Below, in pieces: positions 27,002-36,535 of a DNA stretch of 64,000 nt; the first letter of the stretch is position 1; the number at the start of each line of letters is the position of its first letter. Under the pieces are notes generated by a model, which saw nothing but the letters and a program-made list of their open reading frames with translations, was not told where the DNA came from and searched no databases. The stretch is from Pirellulaceae bacterium (lineage in GTDB: Bacteria; Planctomycetota; Planctomycetia; Pirellulales; Pirellulaceae), in the NCBI GenBank assembly GCA_019636375.1, contig JAHBXS010000002.1:647621-711620 (forward strand), read 5' to 3'. Made by a program: the position numbers and the translations under genes.

Positions 27002-28705
27002 TTATTTGCCTAACGACTTCGCCACGTCCGTTCGATAGGCCGAAATGGCTGGATAAACCCCCACAAGGACTGCTAAAATTATTAACCCCGGGATCAACAA
27101 AAGTTCTGGTGACATCTGGAATTTGACGATTTTAGCGGCAAAATCAGAGCTTCCCAAAACCGGCGACAAGACTGCAAACACAGGCTCTGCCGGTGCGAAA
27201 TCCCAAAAACTGACCGGCACTCCCGTTTGTCGCTCAACAATCGGACTGAGCGCGACATTTAGCGTCCTGCCACCCAGCCAACCCAGCATCCCTCCCGCCA
27301 TTGCCAACATCACGGCCTCCGTCAACATGATCATCATCACATGCGAACGCCTGGCCCCCAAGGCTCGCATGACGGCAATCTCATGCTGCCGTTGATTCAT
27401 CGAGTTGTAAATCCCGACCAAAATACTGAGTCCCGATACAACACAAATTAACGTCGTGAGCGCCAGCAAAATCCATTTGGCCGGTTCCACGAAATACACA
27501 AACAGTCGCATTACTTCTTGAACCGGATTCACACACTGAGCTGACGTTTGGGCCTGCAACGGACGAAACCGCGACCAGTTTAGCGTGCTGGAAAGATTTC
27601 CTTGCTCGATCGGTTGTTGCAAATATTGGGCCGCCAACCCATAACCCTCTTCGTCAAATACACTGACAAGCAACGCCGTCAATTCCCGCTGCTCGACCGG
27701 CAAGCGAACCGTTGATAATTCTTCATCAGTCAAATCCGAATCAGGCTTGACATCTTCCTTCGCCAACGCGCGGGCCTCATCGCGATCACGCCGCAGATTG
27801 ATTCCTGACGATTCCACGACCGGTTTCACATGGTCGTTGATCAGATAGAAGCCTTCCATATTGACGAAGACCACTCGATCGTTGGGAGTTCCCGTCGGCT
27901 CCAAAATTCCCAAGACCGTAAATAGTTGGTCGTGGAGATGCGAGCCTCCTTCACCGGGAATCCCATGCGTCACCTTGATCTGGTCCCCGACTTTTTTGCC
28001 CGACATTTTGGCGGCCAACGAACCCATGACGCAGCCGAAGTAGCCTGCTTCCGCATCCTCATTGTCGAAAAAACGTCCACTCGCTAATTCAAATTTCTTG
28101 CCCTGTCCCAAGGTCAATTTGTCGAAGTAATCCCGATTGGTCGCGCAGACTTTGAAGTAGGCTTCTGAATTCTCGATTTGATAAGTATCCCCCAGCAATA
28201 TCGGGATCGCGAAATTGACATAGTTCGAAAACAACCCCCGCTCGTCGAGCTGCATGAAATCGTTTTGATGCCGAATCAAAAAGTCTCCCGCCAACCCCTC
28301 AGCTATCGCTCCCCAACCGCCACCGCCAGGCGCGACACTCACCGAGTCGAGAGCCTCCAAAGCACGCAGTTGTTCAATGTTCGCGCGATAGGCAATCGAA
28401 TTCCGAAATTCTTCGCTGCGCGTTTGTTTGTCACAAAACGCCAAGTAATATTCGTAAGGAATCGTTTCAACCGCGCGACCTAAAAAGAACACAGAACTGA
28501 GCGTCAGTTGCGTACCGCCACCGCGAGCTCCCACGATCAAGTCGTAGCCAAAACTCGAATTGCTCTTAAACGAGCGACTCACCAAGCCGTTGATCGATAA
28601 TACCGAGACGACCATCATGACCCCCAGGGCCATCGAGATGACGGTCAGAAGGGATCCCAGGCCGCGATGTTGAATACTCCGCCACGCGATTTTCCATAAA
28701 CTCAT
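27002..28705 (-). CDS. ABC transporter permease, FtsX/MacB type
   Basis: 567 aa. An N-terminal membrane helix (SLLTVISMALGVMMVVSVLSI, 18-38) precedes a large periplasmic domain (40-400). Three C-terminal helices follow, with the FtsX signature (YNSMNQRQHEIAVMRALGARRSHVMMIMLTEA near 430-460). This layout fits MacB/LolC-like transporters that move substrates out of the membrane by mechanotransmission, not channels. The start overlaps the ATPase stop by four bases (28702-28705). Substrate unknown; the neighbours favour a metal- or lipoprotein-related task. Confidence 0.9.
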   Translation of the reverse strand: MSLWKIAWRSIQHRGLGSLLTVISMALGVMMVVSVLSINGLVSRSFKSNSSFGYDLIVGARGGGTQLTLSSVFFLGRAVETIPYEYYLAFCDKQTRSEEFRNSIAYRANIEQLRALEALDSVSVAPGGGGWGAIAEGLAGDFLIRHQNDFMQLDERGLFSNYVNFAIPILLGDTYQIENSEAYFKVCATNRDYFDKLTLGQGKKFELASGRFFDNEDAEAGYFGCVMGSLAAKMSGKKVGDQIKVTHGIPGEGGSHLHDQLFTVLGILEPTGTPNDRVVFVNMEGFYLINDHVKPVVESSGINLRRDRDEARALAKEDVKPDSDLTDEELSTVRLPVEQRELTALLVSVFDEEGYGLAAQYLQQPIEQGNLSSTLNWSRFRPLQAQTSAQCVNPVQEVMRLFVYFVEPAKWILLALTTLICVVSGLSILVGIYNSMNQRQHEIAVMRALGARRSHVMMIMLTEAVMLAMAGGMLGWLGGRTLNVALSPIVERQTGVPVSFWDFAPAEPVFAVLSPVLGSSDFAAKIVKFQMSPELLLIPGLIILAVLVGVYPAISAYRTDVAKSLGK

Positions 28706-29397
28706 GCTACACCTCGCGCTGCCGCTACGACTCGATTGATTTCATCCAGGCGATCCACTCGTTCGAATTGATCCGCCACGTTCATGGCATGGGTCACCAG
28801 CAACAACGCCACCCCCTCCTGCCGACAATTTTCACGAATAAGGTCGATCACCGCCTGCTGATTGGCCGGGTCGACATTGGCCGTCGGTTCGTCGGCCAGT
28901 AGCACCTTGGGGCGATTGGCCAGCGCCCGGGCCACCGCCACCCGTTGCTGTTCTCCGACCGACATCGTCTTCGGGCGACTCGACAAGCGATGCCCCAGTC
29001 CGACTCGCTGCAACAAATCGCGAGCTCTAGCGGATGAGGCTCGCCCAGACGAAAATGCCATTCCCAACATCACGTTTTCGAGAGCCGAAAACGCTGGCAG
29101 CAAATTAAACGTCTGAAATACATAACCCAACTTGTTAGCCCGCAGCCGATCCCGCGTGGCTTCGGAAAAACGGGTAATCTCCACCCCGTCGATCTTCACC
29201 GATCCCGACGTCGGACGAGTGATCCCTGCGATAATGTGGAGCAACGTGGTCTTCCCGCATCCACTGGGTCCGATCAGCACCGCTTGTTCACCCGTCGCCA
29301 AGGCATATTCGGCAAGGTCCAAAATCGGGGTCTTGGTGCCGTCTGGCTGCACAAAGGCCTTTTTGACGTTCTTAAGTTCCAGCATTACCATTCGCAT
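28702..29397 (-). CDS. ABC transporter ATP-binding protein, LolD/MacB type
   Basis: 231 aa. Walker A LIGPSGCGKTTLLHIIAG (38-55), signature SVGEQQRVAVARALA (approx 142-156) and Walker B VLLADEPTANVDP (near 160-172) are intact, with the switch His in LVTHAMNV. First gene of the cluster reading to 23955. Starts at ATG 29397, with a second in-frame ATG three codons on. It pairs with the FtsX-type permease immediately downstream. No regulator is adjacent. Confidence 0.93.
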   Translation of the reverse strand: MRMVMLELKNVKKAFVQPDGTKTPILDLAEYALATGEQAVLIGPSGCGKTTLLHIIAGITRPTSGSVKIDGVEITRFSEATRDRLRANKLGYVFQTFNLLPAFSALENVMLGMAFSSGRASSARARDLLQRVGLGHRLSSRPKTMSVGEQQRVAVARALANRPKVLLADEPTANVDPANQQAVIDLIRENCRQEGVALLLVTHAMNVADQFERVDRLDEINRVVAAARGVA

Positions 29398-29481
29398 TCA
29401 ATAAGAGGAAACCCATTCCAATAGGTATCCTACGATATTTTCAAACGAAGGGTTTCACAACACCCCTTGAAAAAACCAGTC

Positions 29482-30813
29482 TTACAGCAGTTTCGAGGCA
29501 AGATCGGCCAATTCGGAACGCTCCCCTTTTTCCAAGCTGATATGAGCGTATAGCGGCTGACCAACCATCCGGTTAATGAGATGCGACAGACCATTCGAAA
29601 GCTTGTCCAAATACGGATGGTCTATTTGCTGAATGTCCCCCGTCAAAACAATCTTCGTCCCTTCCCCAGCCCGAGTAATCACCGTTTTGACCTCGTGAGG
29701 CGTCAAATTTTGTGCCTCATCCACAATCAGGAACGTCTTATGGATACTTCGCCCGCGGATGTAGGACAAAGGCGTGATGACCAATTGCTCGTTGTCGAGC
29801 ATTTCTTGAATTTCCCGGGCTCCTGAGTCCTTGTCTCGATACTGATTGCGAATGACACTCAAGTTGTCGAATAGCGGCTGCATGTAGGGCGCCAACTTGT
29901 CCTGGATATCGCCAGGCAAAAATCCCAAATCGCGATTACTTAGGGGCACAATCGGACGTGCCAACAAAATTTGCTGATACCGCGAGCGTTGCTCCAGCGC
30001 CGCTGCGAGAGCCAACAACGTCTTCCCGGTCCCAGCTTGTCCGGCAATCGTGACTAGCGTGATCCGTTCGTCGAGCAACGCTCGCAACGCAAAATATTGC
30101 TCAGCGTTTTTTGGTTGAATCCCAAAAGCGACTCGCTTGTCGACTCGGTGAAAGGTCCGTTCGTTTGCCGAGTAAGTCAACAACGATGAGCGCGAACCGT
30201 TGCGAAACACAAAATTTTCGTTGGCAATTGGCTCAGAAATTTTCGTGACTTGAGTTGCCGGTACGATCCCTTTGCCTTCGAAGAACTGTGCAATTTCTTC
30301 GCAACTCACTCCTTCAACCAGCCGCTTGCCGGTGTAAAGCTGATCGACGCTCGCAAGTTTATCGGCTTCATAGTCTTCGGCGTGTAGACCTAAGGAACGA
30401 GCCTTGAGGCGAATGTTCGTGTCTTTCGAAACCAAGACCACTTGTCGATACCCGACCGATTCCGACAAGTGCAGGGCCGCATTCAAGATGCGATGGTCTG
30501 GAAGGTCACGCACAAAGACTCCCTGCATTCTCGGATGCAAATGTTGGTCCAAGACGACGCGAATCGTTCCCAGCCCTTCGCCCAGTGAGACTCCTTGCTC
30601 GGACATCAACGAGCCTGTCAGTTCATCTACCGTTCGCAAAAACTGGCGAGCCTGAAAGTGGATATCTTCACTACCCCGTTTGAAGTGATCGAGTTCTTCG
30701 AGAACCGTGATCGGGATGGCGATGTCATTTTCTTCGAAAGCCCGAATGCAACCCGCATCGTGCAGAATGACATTGGTGTCAAGTACAAACAACTTGCGAT
30801 GAATTCGATTCAT
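29482..30813 (-). CDS. PIN domain-PhoH family ATPase (PhoH2)
   Basis: 443 aa. The N-terminal PIN ribonuclease domain (1-145) has the acidic residues in [10 protein letters not shown] (Asp12), Glu40 and [10 protein letters not shown] (Asp131). The C-terminal PhoH ATPase has Walker A GQAGTGKT (258-265) and Walker [10 protein letters not shown]. PhoH2 proteins couple an RNA helicase-like ATPase to RNase activity and are often linked with toxin-antitoxin-like control, though here no small antitoxin gene is visible upstream. Cytoplasmic. Alone in its transcription unit, downstream of the ABC operon promoter region. Confidence 0.93.
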   Translation of the reverse strand: MNRIHRKLFVLDTNVILHDAGCIRAFEENDIAIPITVLEELDHFKRGSEDIHFQARQFLRTVDELTGSLMSEQGVSLGEGLGTIRVVLDQHLHPRMQGVFVRDLPDHRILNAALHLSESVGYRQVVLVSKDTNIRLKARSLGLHAEDYEADKLASVDQLYTGKRLVEGVSCEEIAQFFEGKGIVPATQVTKISEPIANENFVFRNGSRSSLLTYSANERTFHRVDKRVAFGIQPKNAEQYFALRALLDERITLVTIAGQAGTGKTLLALAAALEQRSRYQQILLARPIVPLSNRDLGFLPGDIQDKLAPYMQPLFDNLSVIRNQYRDKDSGAREIQEMLDNEQLVITPLSYIRGRSIHKTFLIVDEAQNLTPHEVKTVITRAGEGTKIVLTGDIQQIDHPYLDKLSNGLSHLINRMVGQPLYAHISLEKGERSELADLASKLL

Positions 30814-31311
30814 ATCGCGTTCGCCCTGTCAAAAAAAACTGCGGGGCATGGCGGAGCGGCCTTCGTGGCCGTTCTCGTTGAATGCTCTAGTCTAACAAGC
30901 CCGCGAAAAAACGTAGAGGCCAACTTGAGTTGGCTGTAGTTAGCGATAGCAAGAAGCTGCAATTTTCCAGGCGTCATGCCGTATGTAGATTCCTTAAAAA
31001 AACGTCGTCCGATGAGCATGTAAAAGTTTGCAGAATTTCGGGTAGCGGAAGCCGCCATCGCCTCGTCGATATTCTGGTAGCGGAAGTCGTCAAGACTTTC
31101 GTTTTGTCCGGCTTTTTTTGATGCCCACGAAAGTCTCGACGACTTCCGCTACGTGCCTGCGAGAAAGCTCAAAAATCGACAATGTGTCAAAGCTTCCTTC
31201 TAAAATCCACTCGAGAAAAAGAAAGGGGCCAAGGCGATCAAAATCTGCCTTGGCCACTCGGTAAGCCATTCAATCAATTTATCGGAAGGATTTGTGCAGT
31301 CACACTTAACG
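30814..31311. other. Non-coding spacer with GTAGCGGAAG inverted repeat
   Basis: 498 bases without a credible gene. An imperfect inverted repeat with 25-base arms lies at 31077-31152 (GTAGCGGAAGTCGTC left, GACGACTTCCGCTAC right). A partial copy, GTAGCGGAAGCCGCC, stands at 31042-31057, and a GGCGGAGCGGCC repeat-like piece at about 30849. The 5' part should include the phoH promoter. Confidence 0.7.
31077..31152. repeat. Inverted repeat with GTAGCGGAAGTCGTC arms
   Basis: Left arm 31077-31101 reads GTAGCGGAAGTCGTC then AAGACTTTCG. The right arm at 31128-31152 is its reverse complement with a one-base insertion. The 26-base loop contains a T-run (GCTTTTTTTG). It may double as a terminator but resembles a dispersed planctomycete repeat. 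Confidence 0.8.
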
Positions 31312-32070
31312 TTAGCGACGGCGTCGGACAACAACCAGTGCCAAGCTCAACAACCCCAACAACGAAACGGCAGTAGGCTCAGGAATCGCGGTGGCATTAA
31401 CCGTTACCATGTCAAAGCGCCAAGTACCGCCAGCGTAATTATGACTTACCTGAGTCGGAGTTGTGCGGGCTTGATGATATGCTTCATTGGCTCCATAGGT
31501 ATTTCCAAAATCAGAGAAACCTACGGGAGAGAATACCGACACCAACTGGAATCCGAAGTTTGGATTGTTGTTCACAGCAGAAACACTAGTTAGATCGAAC
31601 GAAAGGCCATTGTACCAAGTATCATGCCCGCTCGTCGCCCATTCCAGCGGTGATCCAAAGTCCACATAATTGGTTCCATCGGTCGTATATTGGAATTGCA
31701 ACCATCGGCTCGCAGTGCCACTCGGACGCATGTCCATTGAGATTACGACGTCTTGAAAACCTGCCGTTGACGAAACAAATCTAGCCCCCGCAGTTCCACT
31801 CCCTACACTCTGAGCTGGCCAATTGCCCGACAAATTCCAAGCACCGCCACCATTTCCCGAGCCCACTGCATTCGGATCCGAACTTCCGCCGTTTACAGTA
31901 TCGCTCGCAAATGTCGAGGTGACAACCAACTCAGATGCAGTACCAGTGCCGGTTGAGGCATTTAGCTTGTCTGCAGCAGCGTTAAAATCCCACTGGGTGA
32001 TCACGTCACCCATGGCCAAAGCGGGGAGGGTCAACAGCCCCACCAAGGCGACCAAAAAGAATCTCTTCAT
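31312..32070 (-). CDS. PEP-CTERM sorted surface protein
   Basis: 252 aa from ATG 32070 (GAAAGG upstream; a second start at 32088 has no RBS). Signal peptide at 1-21. The middle part is a beta-sandwich-like, Gly/Ser/Thr/Asn-rich region. The C terminus is a textbook PEP-CTERM signal: IPEPTAVSLLGLLSLALVVVR with a short Arg tail, i.e. a PEP motif, a hydrophobic helix and basic end. Such proteins are cut by an exosortase and attached to or released from the envelope. No exosortase gene is in the window. A second PEP-CTERM protein is at 55641-56276. Confidence 0.88.
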   Translation of the reverse strand: MKRFFLVALVGLLTLPALAMGDVITQWDFNAAADKLNASTGTGTASELVVTSTFASDTVNGGSSDPNAVGSGNGGGAWNLSGNWPAQSVGSGTAGARFVSSTAGFQDVVISMDMRPSGTASRWLQFQYTTDGTNYVDFGSPLEWATSGHDTWYNGLSFDLTSVSAVNNNPNFGFQLVSVFSPVGFSDFGNTYGANEAYHQARTTPTQVSHNYAGGTWRFDMVTVNATAIPEPTAVSLLGLLSLALVVVRRRR

Positions 32071-32503
32071 GATCAAAAAACCTTTCATTCTTGCCGTTGC
32101 TCACGGCGACCATCTTCGGGACTAGGCCAGCCGAGCGCTCGGCAGAATACCCAAGTCCCCAAAACGGAGTGAAGGGTAGTTGGCGAATGTAAAGAAATTG
32201 CGGGAAGTAGATTAAGAAAAGATGAAGGCCCCTAAAACCCCGCATTTCGGCAAAAGTTTACCTATTTTTGCCCGATTCTTAACGGACTTAACGGAACCGG
32301 TTGTTGAAATTCTCGGAACGAGCATTGAAAGGACCTTACGGCAGGCTTTTTAAGCTGACTCCAGCCTCTTAATAAGTAAGTTCGCCAACCATCTACTCGG
32401 TTTTGGCCAGATTAGAAAGCCTGACATGCCGAGAAAATCAAACGCAAGAGGCATGACGCCGAAACATCACCTTGCGCGTTAGCAATCAAACGATCGGAAC
32501 TGA
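32071..32503. other. Intergenic region, nothing coding seen
   Basis: 433 bases between two minus-strand genes. It contains a perfect 14-base palindrome, GCCGAGCGCTCGGC, at about 32130-32143. No RNA gene or other motif that I can name. The promoter of the PEP-CTERM gene should lie near the 32070 end. Confidence 0.5.
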
Positions 32504-33094
32504 CTACTTGATCGTTCCTGCCCCTTGTTCGCGGGCGATCGTGGCAGGGTCGACCAATTGCTCTTCAGGGACCCGCTCGAAGATCACCAGCGGATTGAAC
32601 TCAACCAAATCCCCCGGTGCCGGAATGGCCATCGCGATATGCTGGCCATCTTCGTAAAACTGAATCAACCGCTTTTCTGCCGGCTCGTCCGCTGCCCGTT
32701 CATTCTTGATCAGTTCAATCACTCGCTTGAGCCCTTCAGACTCGACGATCCGATATTTCCCTTGGATCATCTCGCGCGGACCATCTCCATTGGGGACAAC
32801 GATTTCGAAATCCGACTCGTATTCACCATTGGCCTTGAACTCGAACGCTCCGATGATGTTCAGGAAATTCCGCGCCTTGTTGAGTAGCTCTTGGCGACTT
32901 TCCTCCAAAGGCAACGCCTTGAGTTTCTCCTCAAGTTTGTCCTCATCTAAATAGGCAACCCCTGCCCAAATCCCAACCAATTGATAATTCGGTTCGGGAG
33001 ATTGTTGTGCCAGTCCTGACAGCGGCGTCATTAAAAAAACTAAGAGAACAGCCAGCGAAATCTTGCTCGATAACTTTGCCAATCGAGTTGTCAT
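32504..33094 (-). CDS. Secreted protein of unknown function
   Basis: 196 aa. Signal peptide at 1-29 (ISLAVLLVFLMTPLSGLAQQ). The mature protein begins with a YQLVGIWAGV strand, has a helical acidic segment (51-75), then beta strands (FEFKANGEYESDFEI, MIQGKYRIVE). The opening LVG-X-W pattern followed by FKANGEYE suggests a small lipocalin-like barrel. The next minus-strand gene (33224-33676) begins its mature part the same way (PLVGTWILTE), so they may be distant paralogues. No function can be given. Confidence 0.75.
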   Translation of the reverse strand: MTTRLAKLSSKISLAVLLVFLMTPLSGLAQQSPEPNYQLVGIWAGVAYLDEDKLEEKLKALPLEESRQELLNKARNFLNIIGAFEFKANGEYESDFEIVVPNGDGPREMIQGKYRIVESEGLKRVIELIKNERAADEPAEKRLIQFYEDGQHIAMAIPAPGDLVEFNPLVIFERVPEEQLVDPATIAREQGAGTIK

Positions 33095-33223
33095 TTTTTG
33101 ATCACCTAACTAGAAAGTAGACGCGAAAGTACGCTCACTAGAGAAATCGGCGAAAAACCTGAGGTGCCTTCAGCAAAATTCATAAGCCCTACATGTCGCT
33201 TGACGTCATTTCCCACCAAACTG

Positions 33224-33676
33224 CTAGCGGTTTTCTGCGTCCGCCCTGCGAAAGGTTAGTTGCATCGTCAAGCCGGCCATGTTCGGTGGCGTCATCTTGA
33301 TCCGCTCGTCGTCCAACAAGCTGACCTGACAAACCGTCGTTTGACCGTCGAGTTCGCATTCGATTTCCATCGTCCGCTGCTCGGAATCTGCGGACAAGAA
33401 CTTCCAACGACCATTCTTTTGCGAATCGATCGCATTCATCCGCGTTGTCGTTTGGAGCGTCCCATTCCCCCGGAAAGTGATTTCCATCTTTGGTGGCGTT
33501 GCTTCCGAACTCTCCTCGTTGGACTGAGAAGTGACTCTCCGAGCCAAATCTTCCCCCTCAGTCAAAATCCAGGTCCCCACCAAAGGCCGAGCTTGCGAAT
33601 CGACTTGGGCACAGCCATTCGCAAAAATTGCTAGCAGAATGCAAATTGGAATCTGGATGAAGGTGAATTTTGGCAT
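33224..33676 (-). CDS. Small lipoprotein, possible lipocalin-like
   Basis: 150 aa. A lipoprotein signal: a hydrophobic core (IPICILLAIFANGC) with Cys at 22 in a FANGC lipobox, so it is likely a substrate of Lgt. The mature part has the LVGTWILTE opening and MEITFRGNGTLQTTTR strand pattern of small lipocalin-like proteins. Divergent from the gene at 33802, sharing a 125-base spacer. Function unknown. Confidence 0.75.
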   Translation of the reverse strand: MPKFTFIQIPICILLAIFANGCAQVDSQARPLVGTWILTEGEDLARRVTSQSNEESSEATPPKMEITFRGNGTLQTTTRMNAIDSQKNGRWKFLSADSEQRTMEIECELDGQTTVCQVSLLDDERIKMTPPNMAGLTMQLTFRRADAENR

Positions 33677-33801
33677 GAGGGTTCCTCAGCAGCCGGGGTC
33701 GAATCTGTAAAACTTTGCGGATTGTAACGTTTTTTCTGATTCCGAAAACTCTAGCGGACGATAAATGAGCTAAGTCAAACAATTGATGAGGGGGTTTTCT
33801 T

Positions 33802-34503
33802 ATGCGTTCGTTCGTTTTTATGACATTACTTATCGCTGCCATCGTTCAGAGCATTGGATGCTGCGGCCCTATGGGCTGCGGAGTTGGCTGCGGTCGTTTG
33901 GGAGATCATTGCTACGACTGCGAAGGGGGTTTTGGCCCTCGCTACGCTGCGACCGGCCCAATCGACGCCTTGCGACAAGCACGACGGTCGATGGTTTGCG
34001 GTGGCGGTTGCGGTGAAGTCTACTACGGCGAATGGACCAGCACGCCTCCTTACGCCCAAGACCCTTGCTGCGGCTCGGAATTTGTTGGCGGCGGGACTCG
34101 TTGTGAACCCTTCTGCTGGCAACCTGGAACCCTACTAGCGGGCTTGTACGGCCAACGATTTTACGAAGGCTGCGATGACTGCTGCCAATCTTGTGGCGGC
34201 GAGTGCGATGGTGACTGCGGCAACTTCGAAACTTCCGACATGGCTCCAGTCGACTCAACGGTAGGTCGCCATGCGATGAGTTCTGGGATGATGGCGTCCC
34301 AAACGAGGGGAAATCAGGTTCCTCAAATCGATCCGTACACCCGAAATTCAACCGTCAAAACAAATCCTCGTCAAAGTGGGTATCCGGTCAGCACCGGTAA
34401 GCCTTCATCGTCGTCTGGAATGACTTCGAATTCGCCTCCACCCAGCCCACCGGCTCGGATGAGCGGCGGCCAGCCACCTCGGTCGATGAACCAACGCCGC
34501 TAG
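33802..34503 (+). CDS. Cysteine- and glycine-rich secreted protein
   Basis: 233 aa. A hydrophobic N-terminal signal (SFVFMTLLIAAIVQSIGCC) is followed by many CGxGC, CCGS and CGG-type motifs across residues 20-145 (about 25 Cys), then a Cys-free Ser/Pro/Asn-rich tail. SIGC at 17-20 resembles a lipobox, but position -3 is Ser rather than Leu, so lipidation is uncertain. The Cys spacing suggests disulfide cross-linking in the cell wall; planctomycete envelopes are protein-rich and disulfide-bonded (general knowledge). A terminator follows at 34540-34578. No named family. Confidence 0.75.
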   Translation: MRSFVFMTLLIAAIVQSIGCCGPMGCGVGCGRLGDHCYDCEGGFGPRYAATGPIDALRQARRSMVCGGGCGEVYYGEWTSTPPYAQDPCCGSEFVGGGTRCEPFCWQPGTLLAGLYGQRFYEGCDDCCQSCGGECDGDCGNFETSDMAPVDSTVGRHAMSSGMMASQTRGNQVPQIDPYTRNSTVKTNPRQSGYPVSTGKPSSSSGMTSNSPPPSPPARMSGGQPPRSMNQRR

Positions 34504-34539
34504 AATTTCAGCGGTAACTATTCGCACAGCCACGAGAGG

Positions 34540-34578
34540 CACCGGTTGATCAAGACGCTATCAGCCGGTGTTTCTTTT
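34540..34578 (+). terminator. Terminator-like hairpin after the Cys-rich gene
   Basis: CACCGGTTGAT (34540-34550) pairs with ATCAGCCGGTG (34560-34570) with one mismatch, followed by TTTCTTTTT. It lies between convergent genes and may serve the plus strand. Confidence 0.7.
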
Positions 34579-34619
34579 TGCGCCGTGACGTTTTTTGCGA
34601 ACTGCTCTGAATTTCTAAA

Positions 34620-34967
34620 TCACCCCGGTGGCCATTTCAATTGTCGCCCACCTAGGATGTGGAAATGCAAATGCGGGACGCTTTGACCGCCGTCTTGACC
34701 GATGTTGGTGACCACACGATAGCCTTGTTCTAGCTTCAACTCGGCCGCCACCCGCTTGATGACTAACATTAGATGCCCCAGCAAAGCATGATCGGTGTCT
34801 GCCAACGTCGCCATGCTCGTGATCCCTTGTTTGGGAATCACCAAAACATGCACTGGAGCCTGAGGAGCAACGTCATGAAAGGCCAAACTCAAATCGTCCT
34901 CGTAAATGATGTTCGCCGGAATTTCTCGGTCAATGATTCTCTTGAAAATTGTCTTTTGTTCTGCCAT
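34620..34967 (-). CDS. HIT family nucleotide-binding protein (HinT-like)
   Basis: 115 aa, normal HinT length. It hydrolyses purine nucleotide phosphoramidates or related adducts. The histidine triad is PHLHFHIL (near 98-105). A conserved VHVLVIPKQ strand lies mid-protein, the purine pocket helix is at the N terminus ([18 protein letters not shown]), and the C-terminal GRQLKWPPG is canonical. A GGGAG RBS stands before ATG. Cytoplasmic; 93 bases from the Trm112-like gene on the same strand. Confidence 0.92.
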   Translation of the reverse strand: MAEQKTIFKRIIDREIPANIIYEDDLSLAFHDVAPQAPVHVLVIPKQGITSMATLADTDHALLGHLMLVIKRVAAELKLEQGYRVVTNIGQDGGQSVPHLHFHILGGRQLKWPPG

Positions 34968-35060
34968 TTCAATTTCTCCCTAATTCCGTAAAAATGGGGT
35001 CTGAGAAACTTGCACAAACACCGCAAGAACTGATCCTGAAAACGATAATCGACCTCATTT

Positions 35061-35339
35061 CTACCCTACCGCATTTACCGAAATCAGCTCGTCGGGGACC
35101 ATCGTGATGATCCCACCTCGAATCGGAAAAAACCACTCCCCCTGTGCGTCCACGAGCCCATCATCCACTGCGGTCGTGACCGTTTGCCCGCAACGATTCT
35201 CCAAACTCCCCGCAGCGATCGCTTGCTGCACCTTTGCTAGCAAGGGCGCGGTGGCTTTTTGCAAGGCCCGACCAGTGATCGGGCAACGAAACAAGGCCAG
35301 TAATTTTGGGTCCACGACCGCTTTGACGTCTTGTTCCAT
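35061..35339 (-). CDS. Trm112-like / UPF0434 small protein
   Basis: 92 aa. It opens like Trm112/YcaR proteins (VDPKLLALFRCPITGRAL, residues 9-26) and closes with the GEWFFPIRGGIITMVPDELI strand that completes the zinc-ribbon-like fold. Only one of the usual Cys pairs is evident, so zinc binding is doubtful. Some Trm112-type proteins activate methyltransferases. It sits beside the HIT gene, spacing 93 bases. Confidence 0.85.
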   Translation of the reverse strand: MEQDVKAVVDPKLLALFRCPITGRALQKATAPLLAKVQQAIAAGSLENRCGQTVTTAVDDGLVDAQGEWFFPIRGGIITMVPDELISVNAVG

Positions 35340-35396
35340 CAGTTCTCAATTTCCACTAAATTATCCGTCACCAGATTGCAGCCACCGTCTCCATCT

Positions 35397-35478
35397 TGTA
35401 GCCACCGTCACCAGACGGTGGACGAATTTCGACCAAACCCCTTTTCCCAAGGATCATCCACGCTCTGCGCGAGCGTGG
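35397..35478. repeat. Two short hairpin repeats (CCACCGTC and CCACGCTC type)
   Basis: CCACCGTC/GACGGTGG at 35402-35421 forms an 8-bp stem with a 4-base loop, and CCACGCTC/GAGCGTGG lies at 35458-35478. An extra GCCACCGTC half lies just upstream (about 35380-35390). The surrounding 274-base spacer (35340-35613) holds nothing else I can name. Confidence 0.7.
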
Positions 35479-35613
35479 CTACCACCCGTACCACTTTCCT
35501 CAATGATAGCAGAATTCGCCCAGACCGTGAAATTCGCCCTGTCCAAAAAGTCGGGTTAAGGTTCAATTGATACTGACCGATTTCTTAAAATAGCGGATTA
35601 GCAAAGGAGTGCT

Positions 35614-36330
35614 TTGGTGCTGGACATTTTTAAGCCAACCATCTGGCTGGTATTTTTGCTGCTAGTGAACGTGGGCAGGTTGCCTGCGCAGGAGTTGTCG
35701 TATCCTGCCCAAGCAGTAACGATCAAAGAACTCCCTCCCGCTGCCCTTCACTCTACCGATACCGACGATCACGCTTGGTACCAGATGATAGCGACGTGCA
35801 TCGCCCGCGCTGACGTCAGCACCGACGAACGCGCGAAACTGATCGCCGAAGCGCTCATTATGGTGAATCGACGTTCCAATCCACTCGTGCAATCCCAGGC
35901 CTCTGCGCCGCCATTCGAAATCCTTGATCCAAAACCCGTCACTTCGAATTGGCTCACAAACCCCTTTGCGACGCGGGCAGAATCCCCGGCGGTAACAACG
36001 CTCGCTCCCGCGCTGGACTTCCAGAAACAACTCGACGAACTTCGTCATCTTCGCCAAACCGTTCAAACGCTCGAACAGCAACTTCAGGCGCAGAAGTCGG
36101 AGCCATTCCAACTTCCGTCTTTTCAACGCGAAATCGAGGACGACGTTCGCCCTGTTTTGGCCAGCGCCCAAGGCCCCGTTATTGATCGCCTCTCTGATAG
36201 TTCAGAGGTCGTGGCCGCCCTCCCCGCAGAAAACGGCTTTCAACAGCGTCCGGCACCCAATCCTTTGACACCCGCACAACCCTCAGTTTCTGGCCCGCTG
36301 TTGCCGCTCCTCCCCAAGGCCCATCGTTAA
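35614..36330 (+). CDS. Secreted protein of unknown function
   Basis: 238 aa with a GTG start preceded by AAAGGAG. Signal peptide at 1-25 (IWLVFLLLVNVGRLPAQ). The rest is rich in Ala/Pro/Gln with one coiled-coil-like stretch (LDFQKQLDELRHLRQTVQTLEQQLQAQ, about 131-157) and a proline-rich tail (218-235). Hypothetical; no family match. It is 205 bases upstream of aguB with no clear link. Confidence 0.65.
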   Translation: MVLDIFKPTIWLVFLLLVNVGRLPAQELSYPAQAVTIKELPPAALHSTDTDDHAWYQMIATCIARADVSTDERAKLIAEALIMVNRRSNPLVQSQASAPPFEILDPKPVTSNWLTNPFATRAESPAVTTLAPALDFQKQLDELRHLRQTVQTLEQQLQAQKSEPFQLPSFQREIEDDVRPVLASAQGPVIDRLSDSSEVVAALPAENGFQQRPAPNPLTPAQPSVSGPLLPLLPKAHR

Positions 36331-36535
36331 GGCACTTCGACTCCTTTTATTACCCAATACCCAGCCATCGCTAAGTTTTTTACGATAGGCAAATCGACAC
36401 GGGGTATTCCATCGTTGATGATGGCTGTCATATTTTGGCGCGGTATATTTGTTTGGGGCAAAACGTCAGAATCATCGCGACGTTTACCCACTCGTGTTGC
36501 GTATACTCCCTGGCCTACTAACATCGAAAACGCCT

